From Armigeres subalbatus (lineage: Eukaryota > Arthropoda > Insecta > Diptera > Culicidae), in the NCBI RefSeq assembly GCF_024139115.2, contig NC_085141.1, positions 134,911,822 through 134,975,821 on the forward strand: a stretch of 64,000 nt of DNA, in the 5' to 3' direction. Shown in pieces: positions 23,333 through 35,252 of the stretch. A program made the translations under genes and the position numbers. Position 1 is the stretch's first letter. Every line of letters begins with the position of its first letter. A model generated the notes under the pieces. It did not search any database and was not told the DNA's origin. It saw only the letters and a program-made list of their open reading frames with translations.

Positions 23333-25747
23333 TTCCTCCAGGAATTCATTTTGTATTCCTCCAGGAATTCATTTTGAATTCCTCCAGGAATTCATTTTGA
23401 ATTCCTCCAGGAATTCATTTTGAATTCCTCCAGGAATTCATTTTGAATTCCTCCAGGAATTCATTTTGAATTCCTCCAGGAATTTATTTTGAATTCCTCC
23501 AGGAATTTATTTTGAATTCCTCCAGGAATTCATTTTGAATTCCTCCAGGAATTCATTTTGAATTCCTCAAGGAATTCATTTTGAATTCCTCCAGGAATTC
23601 ATTTTGAATTCCTCCAGGAATTCATTTTGAATTCCTCCAGGAATTCATTTTGAATTCCTCCAGGAATTCATTTTGAATTCCTCCAGGAATTCATTTTGAA
23701 TTTCTCCAGGAACTCATTTTGAATTCCTTCAGGAATTCATTTTGAATTCCTCCAGGAATTCATTTTGAATTTCTCCAGGAATTTATTTTGAATTCCTCTA
23801 GGAATTCATTTTGAATTCCTCCAGGAATTCATTTTGAATTCCTCCAGGAATTCATTTTGAATTCCTCCAGGAATTCATTTTGAATTCCTCCAGGAATTCC
23901 TCATTTTGAATTCCTCCAGGAATTCCTCATTTTGAATTCCTCCAGGAATTCCTCATTTTGAATTCCTCCAGGAATTCCTCATTTTGAATTCCTCCAGGAA
24001 TTCATTTTGAATTCCTCCAGGAATTCATTTTGAATTCCCCCAGGAATTCATTTTGAATTCCCCCAGGAATTCATTTTGAATTCCCCCAGGAATTCATTTT
24101 GAATTCCCCCAGGAATTCATTTTGAATTCCCCCAGGAATTCACTTTGAATTCCCCCAGGAATTCACTTTGAATTCCCCCAGGAATTCACTTTGAATTCCC
24201 CCAGGAATTCATTTTGAATTCCCCCAGGAATTCATTTTGAATTCCCCCAGGAATTCATTTTGAATTCCCCCAGGAATTCATTTTGAATTCCCCCAGGAAT
24301 TCATTTTGAATTCCCCCAGGAATTCATTTTGAATTCCCCCAGGAATTCATTTTGAATTCCCCCAGGAATTCATTTTGAATTCCCCCAGGAATTCATTTTG
24401 AATTCCCCCAGGAATTCATTTTGAAATTCGTACAGGAATTCATTTTGAATTCCTAAAGAAATTCATTTTGAATTCCTCCAGGAATTCATTTTGAATTCTC
24501 CAGGAATTCATTTTGAATTCTCACAGGAATTCATTTTGGTTCCCCCCAGGAATTAATTTTGAATTCTCCTTGGAATGCATTTTGAATTCTCCAGGAATTC
24601 ATTTCAAATTCCCCCAGGAATTCATTTTGAATTTCCCCAGGAATTCATTTTGAATTCCCCCAGGAATTCATTTTGAATTCCCCCAGGAATTCATTTTGTA
24701 TTCCTCCAGGAATTCATTTTGTATTCCTCCAGGAATTCATTTTGTATTCCTCCAGGAATTCGTTTTGAATTTTTCCAGGAATTCATTTTGAATCCCCCCA
24801 AGAATTCATTTTGAATTTCCCCAGGAATTCATTTTGAATTCCCCAAGGAATTCATTTTGAATTCCCCAAGGAATTCATTTTGAATTCCTCCAGGAATTAA
24901 TTTTGAATTCATCCAGGAAATTATTTTGAATTCCCCCAGGAATTCATTTTGAATTCCCCCAGGAATTCATTTTGAATTCCCCCAGGAATTCATTTTGAAT
25001 TCCTCCAGGAATTCATTCTGAATTCCTCCAGGAATTCATTCTGAATTCCTCCAGGAATTCATTCTGAATTCCTCCAGGAATTCATTCTGAACTCTTCCAG
25101 GATTTTTTTTATGTCTTTATTTTAGAGGTTTTCAGCGCTTGGCTGGCACACCTTTTACCACCAGGAGTTCATTTTGAATTCCTCCATTTTGAATTCCTCC
25201 AGGATTTGATTTTCAATTCTTCCAGGAATTCTTTTTCCATTCTTCCAGGAATTCATTCTGAATTCTTCCAGGAATTCATTCTGAATTCCTCCAGGAATTA
25301 ATTCTGAAATCATTTTGAATTCCTCCAGGAATTCCATTTTTGAGTTACTCCAGGAATTCATTTTGAACTCCTCTAGGAGTTGATTTTGAATTCCTCCAGG
25401 AATTCATTTTGAATTCCTTCAGGAATTCATTTTGAGTTACTCCATGAATTAATTTTGAGTTCCTTCAGGAGAGAATTCAAAACGATCTCCTGGGAATACA
25501 AAACGAGTTCCTGGAGGAATTCGTTTTCTTTCCCCATGAAATCATTTCGAATTCCTCCAGGAATTCATTTTTCCTCTAGAAGAGAATTCATAACGATTTC
25601 CTGGGAATACAAAACGAATTCCTTGGGGTATTCGTTTTGTTTCCCAATGAAATCATTTTGAATTCCTCCAGGAATTCATTTTGAATTCCTCCAGGAATTC
25701 ATTTTGAATTCCTCAAGGAATTCATTTTGAATTCCTCCAGGAATTCA
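23333..25747 (-). repeat. 23-bp satellite, minus orientation (second block, inner part)
   Basis: At about 23,332 the orientation flips: CCTTGAGGATTCCTCCAGG joins two opposite arrays. Here the unit reads GAATTCCTCCAGGAATTCAT. A run of about 20 units around 24,040-24,420 has CCCCC in place of CTCC, a local variant expansion not mirrored equally on the other side. Ends in the outer half of dimer D3, split by the hAT-like insertion. Confidence 0.92.
25103..25162 (-). mobile_element. Hairpin retroposon, subfamily 2, copy 5
   Basis: Minus orientation, AGCGCTG loop with GGTGGTAAAAGG head; the second half of dimer D3 when read in sense. Confidence 0.7.
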
Positions 25748-25755
25748 TTCTGAAC
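25748..25755. repeat. 8-bp target-site duplication of the hAT-like element, left
   Basis: TTCTGAAC, repeated exactly at 29,555-29,562. The satellite normally reads ATTCTGAACTCCTCC without a break. Confidence 0.85.
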
Positions 25756-25912
25756 CAGTACTGGAAAAGGTCGTGATCGTCATAAGACAGAGAGCAAAGC
25801 GCCTTTTTCTATTTCAGGCGACCAAATGAAAGAATCGTGGGTACTTTGATCAATTTCGCATGAAAGGCAGTCATGAAAGGATGTTGTGCTTTATTTTAAA
25901 ATTTAAATTTCT

Positions 25913-25927
25913 AAGTTATTTTAATAG
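25913..25927. repeat. 15-bp target-site duplication of the RTE, left
   Basis: AAGTTATTTTAATAG, repeated exactly at 29,290-29,304. It fixes both ends of the LINE. Confidence 0.92.
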
Positions 25928-26276
25928 TTAAATAACTCCTATCCCTACCTCCCCGCGGTGCTGGCCGGGATACGAGCAACCTTAGGGAAGATCGGGTAAC
26001 CAACCCCGGTGGGAACTATGGTCGTATGCTGACAGGGAAGGGGTTTGCTTCTCTCCGGAGGTGCAAATCTTATTGAGCGTCTGTTCTCCATGTCAGGATC
26101 GGCTCACAACAGCGTCTGTTCTCCATGTTAGGGCGGCTGATCATCGTCCGAGTGCCAGCGAGGGACTCTAAGTGAAACTGTGCACCATGGTCCACCGGAA
26201 ATAAGGAGGAATGGCCCTCCGGAAATTTAGGGGGTTTGGTGTCAGGCCCTGCAAGCCAGCCTTTAAAAAATCATAA

Positions 26277-29262
26277 GCAACGAACAATCAACAAGAGAGT
26301 ACGGACCGGAACCATCGGCGAAGACCGCTGCGACGAAAAGGGACTAGCGATTGGAAACTTGGTTCGTGGAACTGCAAATCTCTCAACTTCATCGGGAGCA
26401 CACGCATACTCGCCGATGTGCTCAAGGACCGTGAATTCGGCATCGTAGCGCTGCAGGAGGTTTGTTGGAAGGGATCAATGGTGCGAACGTTTAGAGGTAA
26501 TCATACCATCTACCAGAGCTGCGGCAGCACACACGAGCTGGGAACAGCTTTCATAGTGATGGGCGATATGCAAAGGCGCGTGATCGGGTGGTGGCCGATC
26601 AACGAGAGAATGTGCAGGTTGAGGATCAAAGGCCGGTTCTTCAACTTCAGCATAATCAACGTCCATAGCCCACACTCCGGAAGCACTGATGATGATAAGG
26701 ACGCATTCTACGCGCAGCTGGAACGTGAGTACGACAGCTGCCCAAGCCACGACGTCAAAATCATCATAGGAGATTTGAACGCTCAGGTTGGCCAAGAGGA
26801 GGAGTTTAGACCGACTATTGGAAAGTTCAGCGCTCACCGGCTGACGAACGAAAACGGCCTACGACTAATTGATTTCGCCGCCTCCAAGAATATGGCCATT
26901 CGTAGCACCTACTTCCAACACAGCCTCCCGTATCGGTACACCTGGAGATCGCCACTGCAGACAGAATCACAAATCGACCACGTTCTGATTGATGGACGGC
27001 ACTTCTCCGACATTATCGACGTCAGGACATATCGTGGCGCTAACATCGACTCTGACCACTATCTGGTGATGGTTAAACTGCGCCCAAAACTATCCGTCAT
27101 CAACAATGTTCGGTACCGACGACCGCCGCGGTACGACCTAGAGCGACTGAAGCAACCTGATGTCGCCACTGCATACGCGCAGCATCTCGAGGCAGCGTTG
27201 CCGGAAGAGGGTGAGCTCGATGGGGCCCCTCTTGAGGACTGCTGGAATACAGTCAAAGCAGCCATTAACGACGCAGCGGAGAACAACGTCGGGTATATGG
27301 GTCGAAGTCGACGGAACGATTGGTTCGACGAAGAGTGCAGACAGATTCTGGAGGAGAAGGACGCAGCGCGGGCGGTCGCGCTGCAGCAAGGTACCCGGCA
27401 GAACGTGGAACGTTATAGACGGAAGCGGAGACAGCAGACCCGCCTTTTTCAGGAGAAGAAACGCCGCCTGGAAGAAGCGGAGTGCGAGGAGATGGAACAG
27501 CTGTGCTGTTCTCAAGATACACGCAAGTTCTATCAAAAGCTCAACGCATCCCGCAAAGGCTTCGTGCCGCGAGCCGAAATGTGCCGGGATAAGGATGGGA
27601 GCATCTTGACGGACGAACGTGTGGTGATCGAAAGGTGGAAGCAGCACTACGAGGAACATCTGAATGACGCTGAGAGTACAGGCAATGAAAGTCAAGGCAG
27701 CGGAGGAGATGACTACGTCAGTTCAGCGGACGATGGAAGCCAACCAGCCCCCACCTTGAGGGAAGTTAAGGATGCCATTCAACAGCTAAAGACCAATAAA
27801 GCAGCTGGTAAGGATGGTATCGGAGCTGAGCTCATCAAGATGGGCCCGGAAAAGCTGGCCACTTGCCTGCACAAACTGATAGTCAGAATCTGGGAAAACG
27901 AACAGCTACCGAAGGAGTGGAAGAAAGGGGTTATATGCCCCATCTACAAGAAAGGCGACAAACTGGAGTGTGAGAACTTTCGAGCGATCACCATCCTTAA
28001 TGCCGCCTACAAAGTGATATCCCAGACCATCTTCCGTCGTCTGTCACCATTAGTGAACGAGTTCGTGGGAAGTTATCAAGCCGGCTTCGTTGACGGCCGC
28101 TCGACAACGGACCAGATCTTTACTGTACGGCAAATCCTTCAAAAATGCCGTGAATACCAGGTCCCAACGCACCATCTGTTCGTTGATTTCAAGGCGTGCG
28201 TACGACAGTATAGACCGCGTAGAGCTATGGAAAATTATGGACTAAAACAGAAAACTTACCAGACTGATCAAAGCAACGGTGGATGGTGTGCAAAACTGNN
28301 NNNNNNNNNNNNNNNNNNNNNNNNNNNNAAAAAAATCGCGCCGGGGACTAAGACAAGGTGATGGACTTTCGTGCCTGTTGTTCAACATTGCGCTAGAAGG
28401 TGTCATGCGGAGAGCCGGGTGTAACAGCCGGGGAACGATTTTCAACAGATCCAGTCAATTTATTTGCTTCGCGGATGACATGGACATTGTCGGCCGAACA
28501 TTTGCAAAGGTGGCAGAACTGTACACCCGCCTGAAACGTGAAGCAACAAAAGTTGGACTGGTGGTGAATGCGTCAAAGACAAAGTACATGCTTGTGGGTG
28601 GAACCGAGCGCGACAGGGTCCGCCTGGGAAGCAGTGTTACGATAGACGGGGATACCTTCGAGGTGGTCGAGGAATTCGTCTACCTCGGATCCTTGCTAAC
28701 GGCTGACAACAACGTTAGTCGTGAAATACGAAGGCGCATCATCTGTGGAAGTCGGGCCTACTACGGGCTCCAGAAGAAACTGCGGTCGAAAAAGATTCAC
28801 CACCGCACCAAATGTGTCATGTACAAGACGTTAATAAGACCGGTAGTCCTCTACGGACATGAAACATGGACAATGCTCGAGGAGGACTTGCAAGCACTCG
28901 GAGTATTCGAGAGACGGGTGCTTAGGACCATATTTGGCGGTGTACAAGAAGACGGTGTGTGGCGGCGAAGAATGAACCATGAGCTCGCTCAGCTCTACGG
29001 CGAACCCAGTATCCAGAAGGTAGCTAAAGCCGGAAGGGTACGATGGGCAGGGCATGTTGCAAGAATGCCGGACAGCAACCCTGCAAAGATGGTGTTCGCT
29101 TCCGATCCGGCAGGCACGAGACGACGTGGAGCGCAGCGAGCGAGATGGGCAGACCAGGTGCAGAACGACTTGGCGAGCGTGGGGCGTATTCGAGGATGGA
29201 GAGATGCGGCCTCGAACCGTGTATTGTGGCGTCAAATTGTTGATTCAGTGTTATCTGTATAG
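26277..29262 (+). pseudogene. RTE endonuclease-reverse transcriptase ORF, broken
   Basis: Encodes the enzyme that nicks the target and reverse-transcribes the element's own RNA in place. An N-terminal APE-type endonuclease is visible from WNCKSLN (about 26,367) through ALQEVCW, N-V-H-S-P-H-S-G, the catalytic G-D-L-N-A-Q-V-G and S-D-H-Y-L. A coiled, basic linker and the RT domain follow: L-K-T-N-K-A-A-G-K-D-G-I, F-R-A-I-T-I-L-N, and F-A-D-D at 28,468-28,479. A C-terminal R-W-A-G-H-V-A-R-M-P-D block closes it. Three defects are visible. There is no in-frame ATG after the upstream TAA at 26,274. A +1 frameshift lies near 28,195, next to the F-V-D-F-K catalytic motif. An in-frame TAA sits at 28,243. 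A 30-N gap follows at 28,299-28,328, but frame is kept across it. The frameshift and stop lie close to the gap, so base-call error is possible; as read, the ORF is dead. Confidence 0.9.
28299..28328. other. Assembly gap (30 N)
   Basis: Thirty N inside the RT domain. Its length is a multiple of three and the downstream frame continues the upstream RT frame, so the size is about right. The exact sequence is unknown. Confidence 0.99.
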
Positions 29263-29554
29263 ATGTGGACTAAATAAATGAAATGAATGAAGTTATTTTA
29301 ATAGATACATGCGAAAAATAGTGACTAGTCGATAAATTAATCATACTTCTTATATTCACCGAGTTGAAAGTGAAAATAAACACAAAAATAAAGCAGATAT
29401 TGCACACTTTCATGCCCTGTCACGGAACAAATATTTTTGAGAGTTTTGTAACATGCCATTAATCCTTCGCGTTTTGATAGAAATTGAAAGGGCATGTAAG
29501 CATATGTAAACATCGCGTGACATCTCTTATTGAAAATGAGAAATTCCGGTACTG

Positions 29555-30612
29555 TTCTGAACTCCTCCAGGAATTCATTCTGAACTCCTCCAGGAATTCA
29601 TTCTGAACTCCTCCAGGATTTTTTTATGTCTTTATTTTAGAGGTTTTCAGTGCTTGGCTGGCACACCTTTCACCACCAGGAGTTCATTTTGAATTCCTCC
29701 ATTTTGAATTCCTCCAGGATTTGATTTTCAATTCTTCCAGGAATTCTTTTTCCATTCTTCCAGGAATTCATTCTGAATTATTCCAGGAATTCATTCTGAA
29801 TTCCTCCAGGAATAAATTCTGAAATCATTTTGAATTCCTCCAGGAATTCCATTTTTGAGTTACTCCAGGAATTCATTTTGAACTCCTCTAGGAGTTGATT
29901 TTGAATTCCTCCAGGAATTCATTTTGAATTCCTTCAGGAATTCATTTTGAGTTACTCCATGAATTAATTTTGAGTTCCTTCGGGAGAGAATTCAAAACGA
30001 TCTCCTGGGAATACAAAACGAGGCTTTCCCCATGAAATCATTTCGAATTCCTCCAGGAATTCATTTTTCCTCTAGAAGAGAATTCATAACGATTTCCTGG
30101 GAATACAAAACGAGTTCCTTGGGGTATTCGTTTTGTTTCCCAATGAAATCATTTTGAATTCCTCCAGGAATTCATTTTGAATTTCTCCAGGAATTCATTT
30201 TGAATTCCTCCAGGAATTCATTTTGAATTCCTCCAGGAATTCATTTTGAATTCCTCCAGGAATTCATTTTGAATTCCTCCAGGAATTCATTTTGAATTCC
30301 TCCAGGAATTCATTTTGAATTCCTCCAGGAATTCATTTTGAATTCCTCCAGGAATTCATTTTGAATTCCTCCAGGAATTCATTTTGAATTCCTCCAGGAA
30401 TTCATTTTGAATTCCTCCAGGAATTCATTTTAACTTCCCCCAGGAATTCATTTTGAATTCCCCCAGGAATTCATTTTGAATTCCCCCAGGAATTCATTTT
30501 GAATTCCCCCAGGAATTCATTTTGAATTCCCCCAGGAATTCATTTTGAATCCCCCAGGAATTCATTTTGAATTCCCCCAGGAATTCATTTTGAATTCCTC
30601 CAGGAATTCATT
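29555..30612 (-). repeat. 23-bp satellite, minus orientation (second block, outer part)
   Basis: Resumes the interrupted minus array after the hAT TSD. It contains the other half of D3, then perfect TCCAGGAATTCATTTTGAAT units and a CCCCC-variant run at about 30,430-30,590. Confidence 0.92.
29618..29678 (-). mobile_element. Hairpin retroposon, subfamily 2, copy 6
   Basis: Minus orientation, AGCACTG loop variant with GGTGGTGAAAGG. It is the first half of D3 in sense reading, separated from copy 5 by the hAT/RTE insertion. Confidence 0.7.
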
Positions 30613-31135
30613 TTTCAAAATTAATTCCTGGAGAAATTCAAAATGAATTCCTGGAGGAATTCAAAATGATTTCATTGGGAAACAAAACGAATACCCCAAG
30701 GAACTCGTTTTGTATTCCCAGGAAATCGTTATGAATTCTCTTCTAGAGGAAAAATGAATTCCTGAAGGAATTCGAAATGATTTCATGGGGAAAGCCTCAT
30801 TTTGTATTCCCAGGAGATCGTTTTGAATTCTCTCCCGAAGGAACTCAAAATTAATTCATGGAGTAACTCAAAATGAATTCCTGAAGGAATTCAAAATGAA
30901 TTCCTGGAGAATTCAAAATCAACTCCTAGAGGAGTTCAAATGAATTCCTGGAGTAACTCAAAATGGAATTCCTTAAGGAATTCAAATGATTTCAGAATTA
31001 ATTCCTGGAGGAATTCAGAATGAATTCCTGGAATAATTCAGAATGAATTCCTGGAAGAATGGAAAAGAATTCCTGGAAGAATTGAAAATCAAATCCTGGA
31101 GGAATTCAAATGGAGGAATTCAAAATGAACTCCTG

Positions 31136-31190
31136 GTGGTGAAAGGTGCCAGCCAAGCACTGAAAACCTCTAAAATAAAGACATAAAAAA
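31136..31190 (+). mobile_element. Hairpin retroposon, subfamily 2, copy 7
   Basis: AGCACTG variant; GGTGCCAGCC in place of GGTGTGCCAGCC (2-bp loss). First half of D4. Confidence 0.66.
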
Positions 31191-31850
31191 ATCCTGGAGG
31201 AGTTCAGAATGAATTCCTGGCGGAGTTCAGAATGAATTCCTGGAGGAATTCAAAATGAATTCCTTGAGGAATTCAAAATGAATTCCTGGAGGAATTCAAA
31301 ATGAATTCCTGGAGGAATTCAAAATGATTTCATTGGGAAACAAAACGAATACCCCAAGGAACTCGTTTTGTATTCCCAGGAAATCGTTATGAATTCTCTT
31401 CTAGAGGAAAAATGAATTCCTGGAGGAATTCGAAATGATTTTATGGGGAAAGAAAACGAATTCCTCCAGGAACTCGTTTTGTATTCCCAGGAGATCGTTT
31501 TGAATTCTCTCCTGAAGGAACTCAAAATTAATTCATGGAGTAACTCAAAATGAATTCCTGAAGGAATTCAAAATGAATTCCTGGAGGAATTCAAAATCAA
31601 CTCCTAGAGGAGTTCAAAATGAATTCCTGGAGTAACTCAAAAATGGAATTCCTGGAGGAATTCAAAATGATTTCAGAATTAATTCCTGGAGGAATTCAGA
31701 ATGAATTCCTGGAAGAATTCAGAATGAATTCCTGGAAGAATTAAGAATGAATTCCTGGAAGAATGGAAAAGAATTCCTGGAAGAATTGAAAATCAAATCC
31801 TGGAGGAATTCAAAATGGAGGAATTCAAAATGAACTCCTGGTGGTAAAGG

Positions 31851-31909
31851 TGAGCCAGCCAAGCGCTGAAAACTTCTCCAATAAAGACATAAAAAAAAAT
31901 CCTGGAGGA
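31851..31909 (+). mobile_element. Hairpin retroposon, subfamily 2, copy 8
   Basis: AGCGCTG variant with GTGAGCC and AACTTCTCCAATAAA changes, the most diverged copy. Second half of D4. Confidence 0.64.
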
Positions 31910-34485
31910 GTTCAGAATGAATTCCTGGAGGAATTCAGGATGAATTCCTGGAGGAATTCAGGATGAATTCCTGGAGGAATTCAGAATAAATTCCTGGGGG
32001 AATTCAGAATGAATTCCTGGAGGAGTTCAGAATGAATTCCTTGAGGAATTCAAAATGAATTCCTTGAGGAATTCAAAATGAATTTCTGGAGGAATTCAAA
32101 ATGAATTCCTGGAAGAATTCAAAATTAATTCCTGGAGGAATTCAAAATGAATTCCTTGAGGAATTCAAAATGAATTCCTTGAGGAATTCAAAATGAATTC
32201 CTTGAGGAATTCAAAATGAATTCCTTGAGGAATTCAAAATGAATTCCTGGAGGAATTCAAAATGAATTCCTGGAGGAATTCAAATGAATTCCTGAGGAAT
32301 TCAAAATGAATTTCTGGAGGAATTCAAACGAATTTCTGGAGGAATTCAAATGAATTCCTGGAGGAATTCAAAATGAATTCCTGGAGGAATTCAAAATGAA
32401 TTCCTGGAGGAATTCAAAATGAATTCCTGGAGGAATTCAAAATGAATTCCTGGAGGAATTCAATATGAGGAATTCCTGGAGGAATTCAAAATGAGGAATT
32501 CCTGGAGGAATTCAAAATGAGGAATTCCTGGAGGAATTCAAAATGAGGAATTCCTGGAGAATTAAAATGAGGAATTCCTGGAGGAATTAAAATGAGAATT
32601 CCTGGAGGAATTCAAATGAGAATTCCTGGAGGAATTCAAAATGAATTCCTGGAGGAATCAAATTCCTGGAGGAATTCAAAATGAATTCCTGGAGAATTCA
32701 AAATGACCTGGAGAATTCAAAATGACTCCTGAGGAATTCAAATGAATTCCTGGAGGAATTCAAATGACCCCTGGAGGAATTCAAATGAATTCCTGGAGAA
32801 TCAAATGACCCTGAGGAATTAAATGGTCCTGGAGGAATTCAAATGACCCTGGAGGAATTCAAAATGAATTCCTGGAGGAATTCAAATGAATTCCTGGAGG
32901 AATTCAAACGATTCTGAGGAATTCATTCTGAGTTCAAATGAATCCTGGAGGAATTCACAATTCCTGGAGGAATTCAAATGAATTCTGGAGGAATCATTTG
33001 AATTCCAGAATTCCAATTCCTCCAGGAATTCACCCTGAACTCCAGGAATTCCATTTTGAATTCTCCAGGAATTCATTTGAATTCTCCAGAATTCATTTTG
33101 AATTCTCCAGGAATTCATTTTGAATTCCTCCAGGAATTCATTTTTGAATTCCTCCAGGAATTCATTTTGAATTCCTCCAGAATTTTGAATTCTCCAGAAT
33201 TCATTTTGAATTCTCCAGGAATTCATTTTGAATTCTCCAGGAATTCATTTTGAATTCCTCCAGGAATTCATTTTGAATTCTCCAGGAATTCATTTTGAAT
33301 TCCTCCAGAATTCATTTTGAATTCCTCCAGGAATTCATTTTGAATTCTCCAGGAATTCATTTGAATTCCTCCAGGAATTCATTTTGAATTCTCCAGGAAT
33401 TCATTTTGAATTCTCCAGGAATTCATTTTGAATTCTCCAGGAATTCATTTTGAATTCCTCCAGGAATTCATTCCGAATTCCTCCAGGAATTCACTTTGAA
33501 TTCTTCCAAATAATCATTTTGAATTCTTTCAGGAATTCATTTTGAATTCCTTCTGGAATTCATTTTGAATTCCCCCAGGAATTAATTTTGAATTCCCCCA
33601 GGAATTTATTTTGAATTTCTCCAGGAATTTATTTTGAATTCTCTAGAATTCATTTTGAATTCTCCAGGAATTCATTTTGAATTCCTCCAGGAATTTCATT
33701 TTGAATTCCTCCAGGATTTCATTATGAATTCCTCTAGGAATTCCTCATTTTGAATTCCTCCAGGAATTCCTCATTTTGAATTCCTCCAGGAATTTCATTT
33801 TGAATTCTCCAGGAATTCATTTTGAATTCCTCCAGGAATTCCTCATTTTGAATTCCTCCAGGAATTCCTCATTTTGAATTCCTCCAGGAATTCCTCATTT
33901 TGAATTCCTCCAGGAATTCATTTTGAATTCCTCCAGGAATTCATTTTGAATTCCTCCAGGAATTCATTTTGAATTCCTCCAGGAATTCATTTTGAATTCC
34001 TCCAGGAATTCATTTTGAATTCCTCCAGGAATTCATTTTGAATTCCTCCAGGAATTCATTTTGAATTCTCTCAGGAATTCATTTTGAATTGCCCCAGGAA
34101 TTCATTTTGAATTCCCCCAGTAATACAATTTGCATTCCTCCAGCAATTCATTTTGAATTCCTCCAGGAATTCATTTTGAATTCCTCAAGGAATTCATTTT
34201 GAATTCCTCATGAATTCATTTGAATTCCTCAAGGAATTCATTTGAATTCCTCAAGGAATTCATTTTGAATTCCTCCAGAATTAATTTTGAATTCTTCCAG
34301 AATTCATTTTGAATTCCTCCAGAAATTCATTTTGAATTCCTCAAGGAATTCATTTTGAATTCCTCCAGGAATTCATTCTGAACTCCTCCAGGAATTCATT
34401 CTGAATTCCCCCAGGAATTTATTCTGAATTCCTCCAGGAATTGATCCTGAATTCCTCCAGGAATTCATTCTGAACTCCTCCAGGA

Positions 34486-34548
34486 TTTTTTTTTATGTCT
34501 TTATTTTAGAGGTTTTCAGCGCTTGGCTGGCACACCTTTTACCACCAG
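34486..34548 (-). mobile_element. Hairpin retroposon, subfamily 2, copy 9
   Basis: Minus orientation, AGCGCTG with GGTGGTAAAAGG; mirror partner of copy 2. Confidence 0.7.
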
Positions 34549-35192
34549 GAGTTCATTTTGAATTCCTCCATTTTGAATTCCTCCAGGATTTGATTTTCAA
34601 TTCTTCCAGGAATTCTTTTTCCATTCTTCCAGGAATTCATTCTTAATTCTTCCAGGAATTCATTCTGAATTCTTCCAGGAATTCATTCTGAATTCCTCCA
34701 GGAATTAATTCTGAAATCATTTTGAATTCCTCCAGGAATTCCATTTTTGAGTTACTCCAGGAATTCATTTTGAACTCCTCTAGGAGTTGATTTTGAATTC
34801 CTCCAGGAATTCATTTTGAATTCCTTCAGGAATTCATTTTGAGTTACTCCATGAATTAATTTTGAGTTCCTTCAGGAGAGAATTCAAAACGATCTCCTAG
34901 GAATACAAAACGAGTTCCTGGAGGAATTCGTTTTCTTTCCCATAAAATCATTTCTGAATTCCTCCAGGAATTCATTTTCCTCTAGAAGAGAATTCATAAC
35001 GATTTCTGGGAATACAAAACGAGTTCCTTGGGGTATTCGTTTTGTTTCCAATGAAATCATTTTGAATTCCTCCAGGAATTCATTTTGAATTCCTCCAGGA
35101 ATTCATTTTGAATTCCTCAAGGAATTCATTTTGAATTCCTCCAGGAATTCATTCTGAACTCCTCCAGGAATTCATTCTGAACTCCTCCAGGA

Positions 35193-35252
35193 TTTTTTTA
35201 TGTCTTTATTTTAGAGGTTTTCAGTGCTTGGCTGGCACACCTTTCACCACCA
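35193..35252 (-). mobile_element. Hairpin retroposon, subfamily 2, copy 10
   Basis: Minus orientation, AGCACTG with GGTGGTGAAAGG. It is the positional mirror of copy 1, both lying about 2.17 kb from the outer end of their arm. Confidence 0.7.

Larger units (their letters stand above)
25928..29289 (+). mobile_element. Full-length RTE-type LINE (~3.36 kb), inactivated
   Basis: Bounded by perfect 15-bp TSDs. It has a ~350-bp 5' UTR, one long endonuclease-RT ORF and a very short 3' tail (29,263-29,289) ending in ATAAATGAAATGAATGA-type microsatellite. This tail and the single-ORF layout are typical of the RTE clade, which includes mosquito elements such as JAM1. The 5' UTR has a ~36-bp direct repeat, GCGTCTGTTCTCCATGT, at about 26,078 and 26,114. 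GC-rich composition contrasts sharply with the surrounding satellite. Confidence 0.92.
25756..29554. mobile_element. hAT-like MITE (~422 bp) split by an RTE LINE
   Basis: Terminal inverted repeats CAGTACTGGAA (25,756-25,766) and, reversed, CAGTACCGGAA (29,544-29,554) match at 10 of 11 positions. They are flanked by the perfect 8-bp duplication TTCTGAAC. An 8-bp TSD with a CAG-starting TIR is the hAT signature. Subtracting the RTE insertion and one copy of its TSD leaves about 422 bp with no transposase frame: a non-autonomous element needing a transposase in trans. It sits between the two halves of satellite dimer D3, so it arrived after the dimer formed. Confidence 0.85.
30613..33005 (+). 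repeat. 23-bp satellite, plus orientation, third block with dimer D4
   Basis: The orientation flips at CATTTTTCAAAATTAATTCC. Dimer D4 spans 30,667-31,909 with the same internal order as the others. From about 32,280 to the end, units lose single bases at very high frequency and some fall to 12-15 bp. Confidence 0.9.

Noticed and set aside
27059..27695. Minus-strand frames inside the RTE element
   Set aside because: Antisense shadows of the endonuclease-RT ORF.
25928..29289. Domesticated host protein related to RTE endonuclease
   Set aside because: Perfect TSDs, a 3' microsatellite tail and RT motifs show an ordinary, recent LINE insertion.
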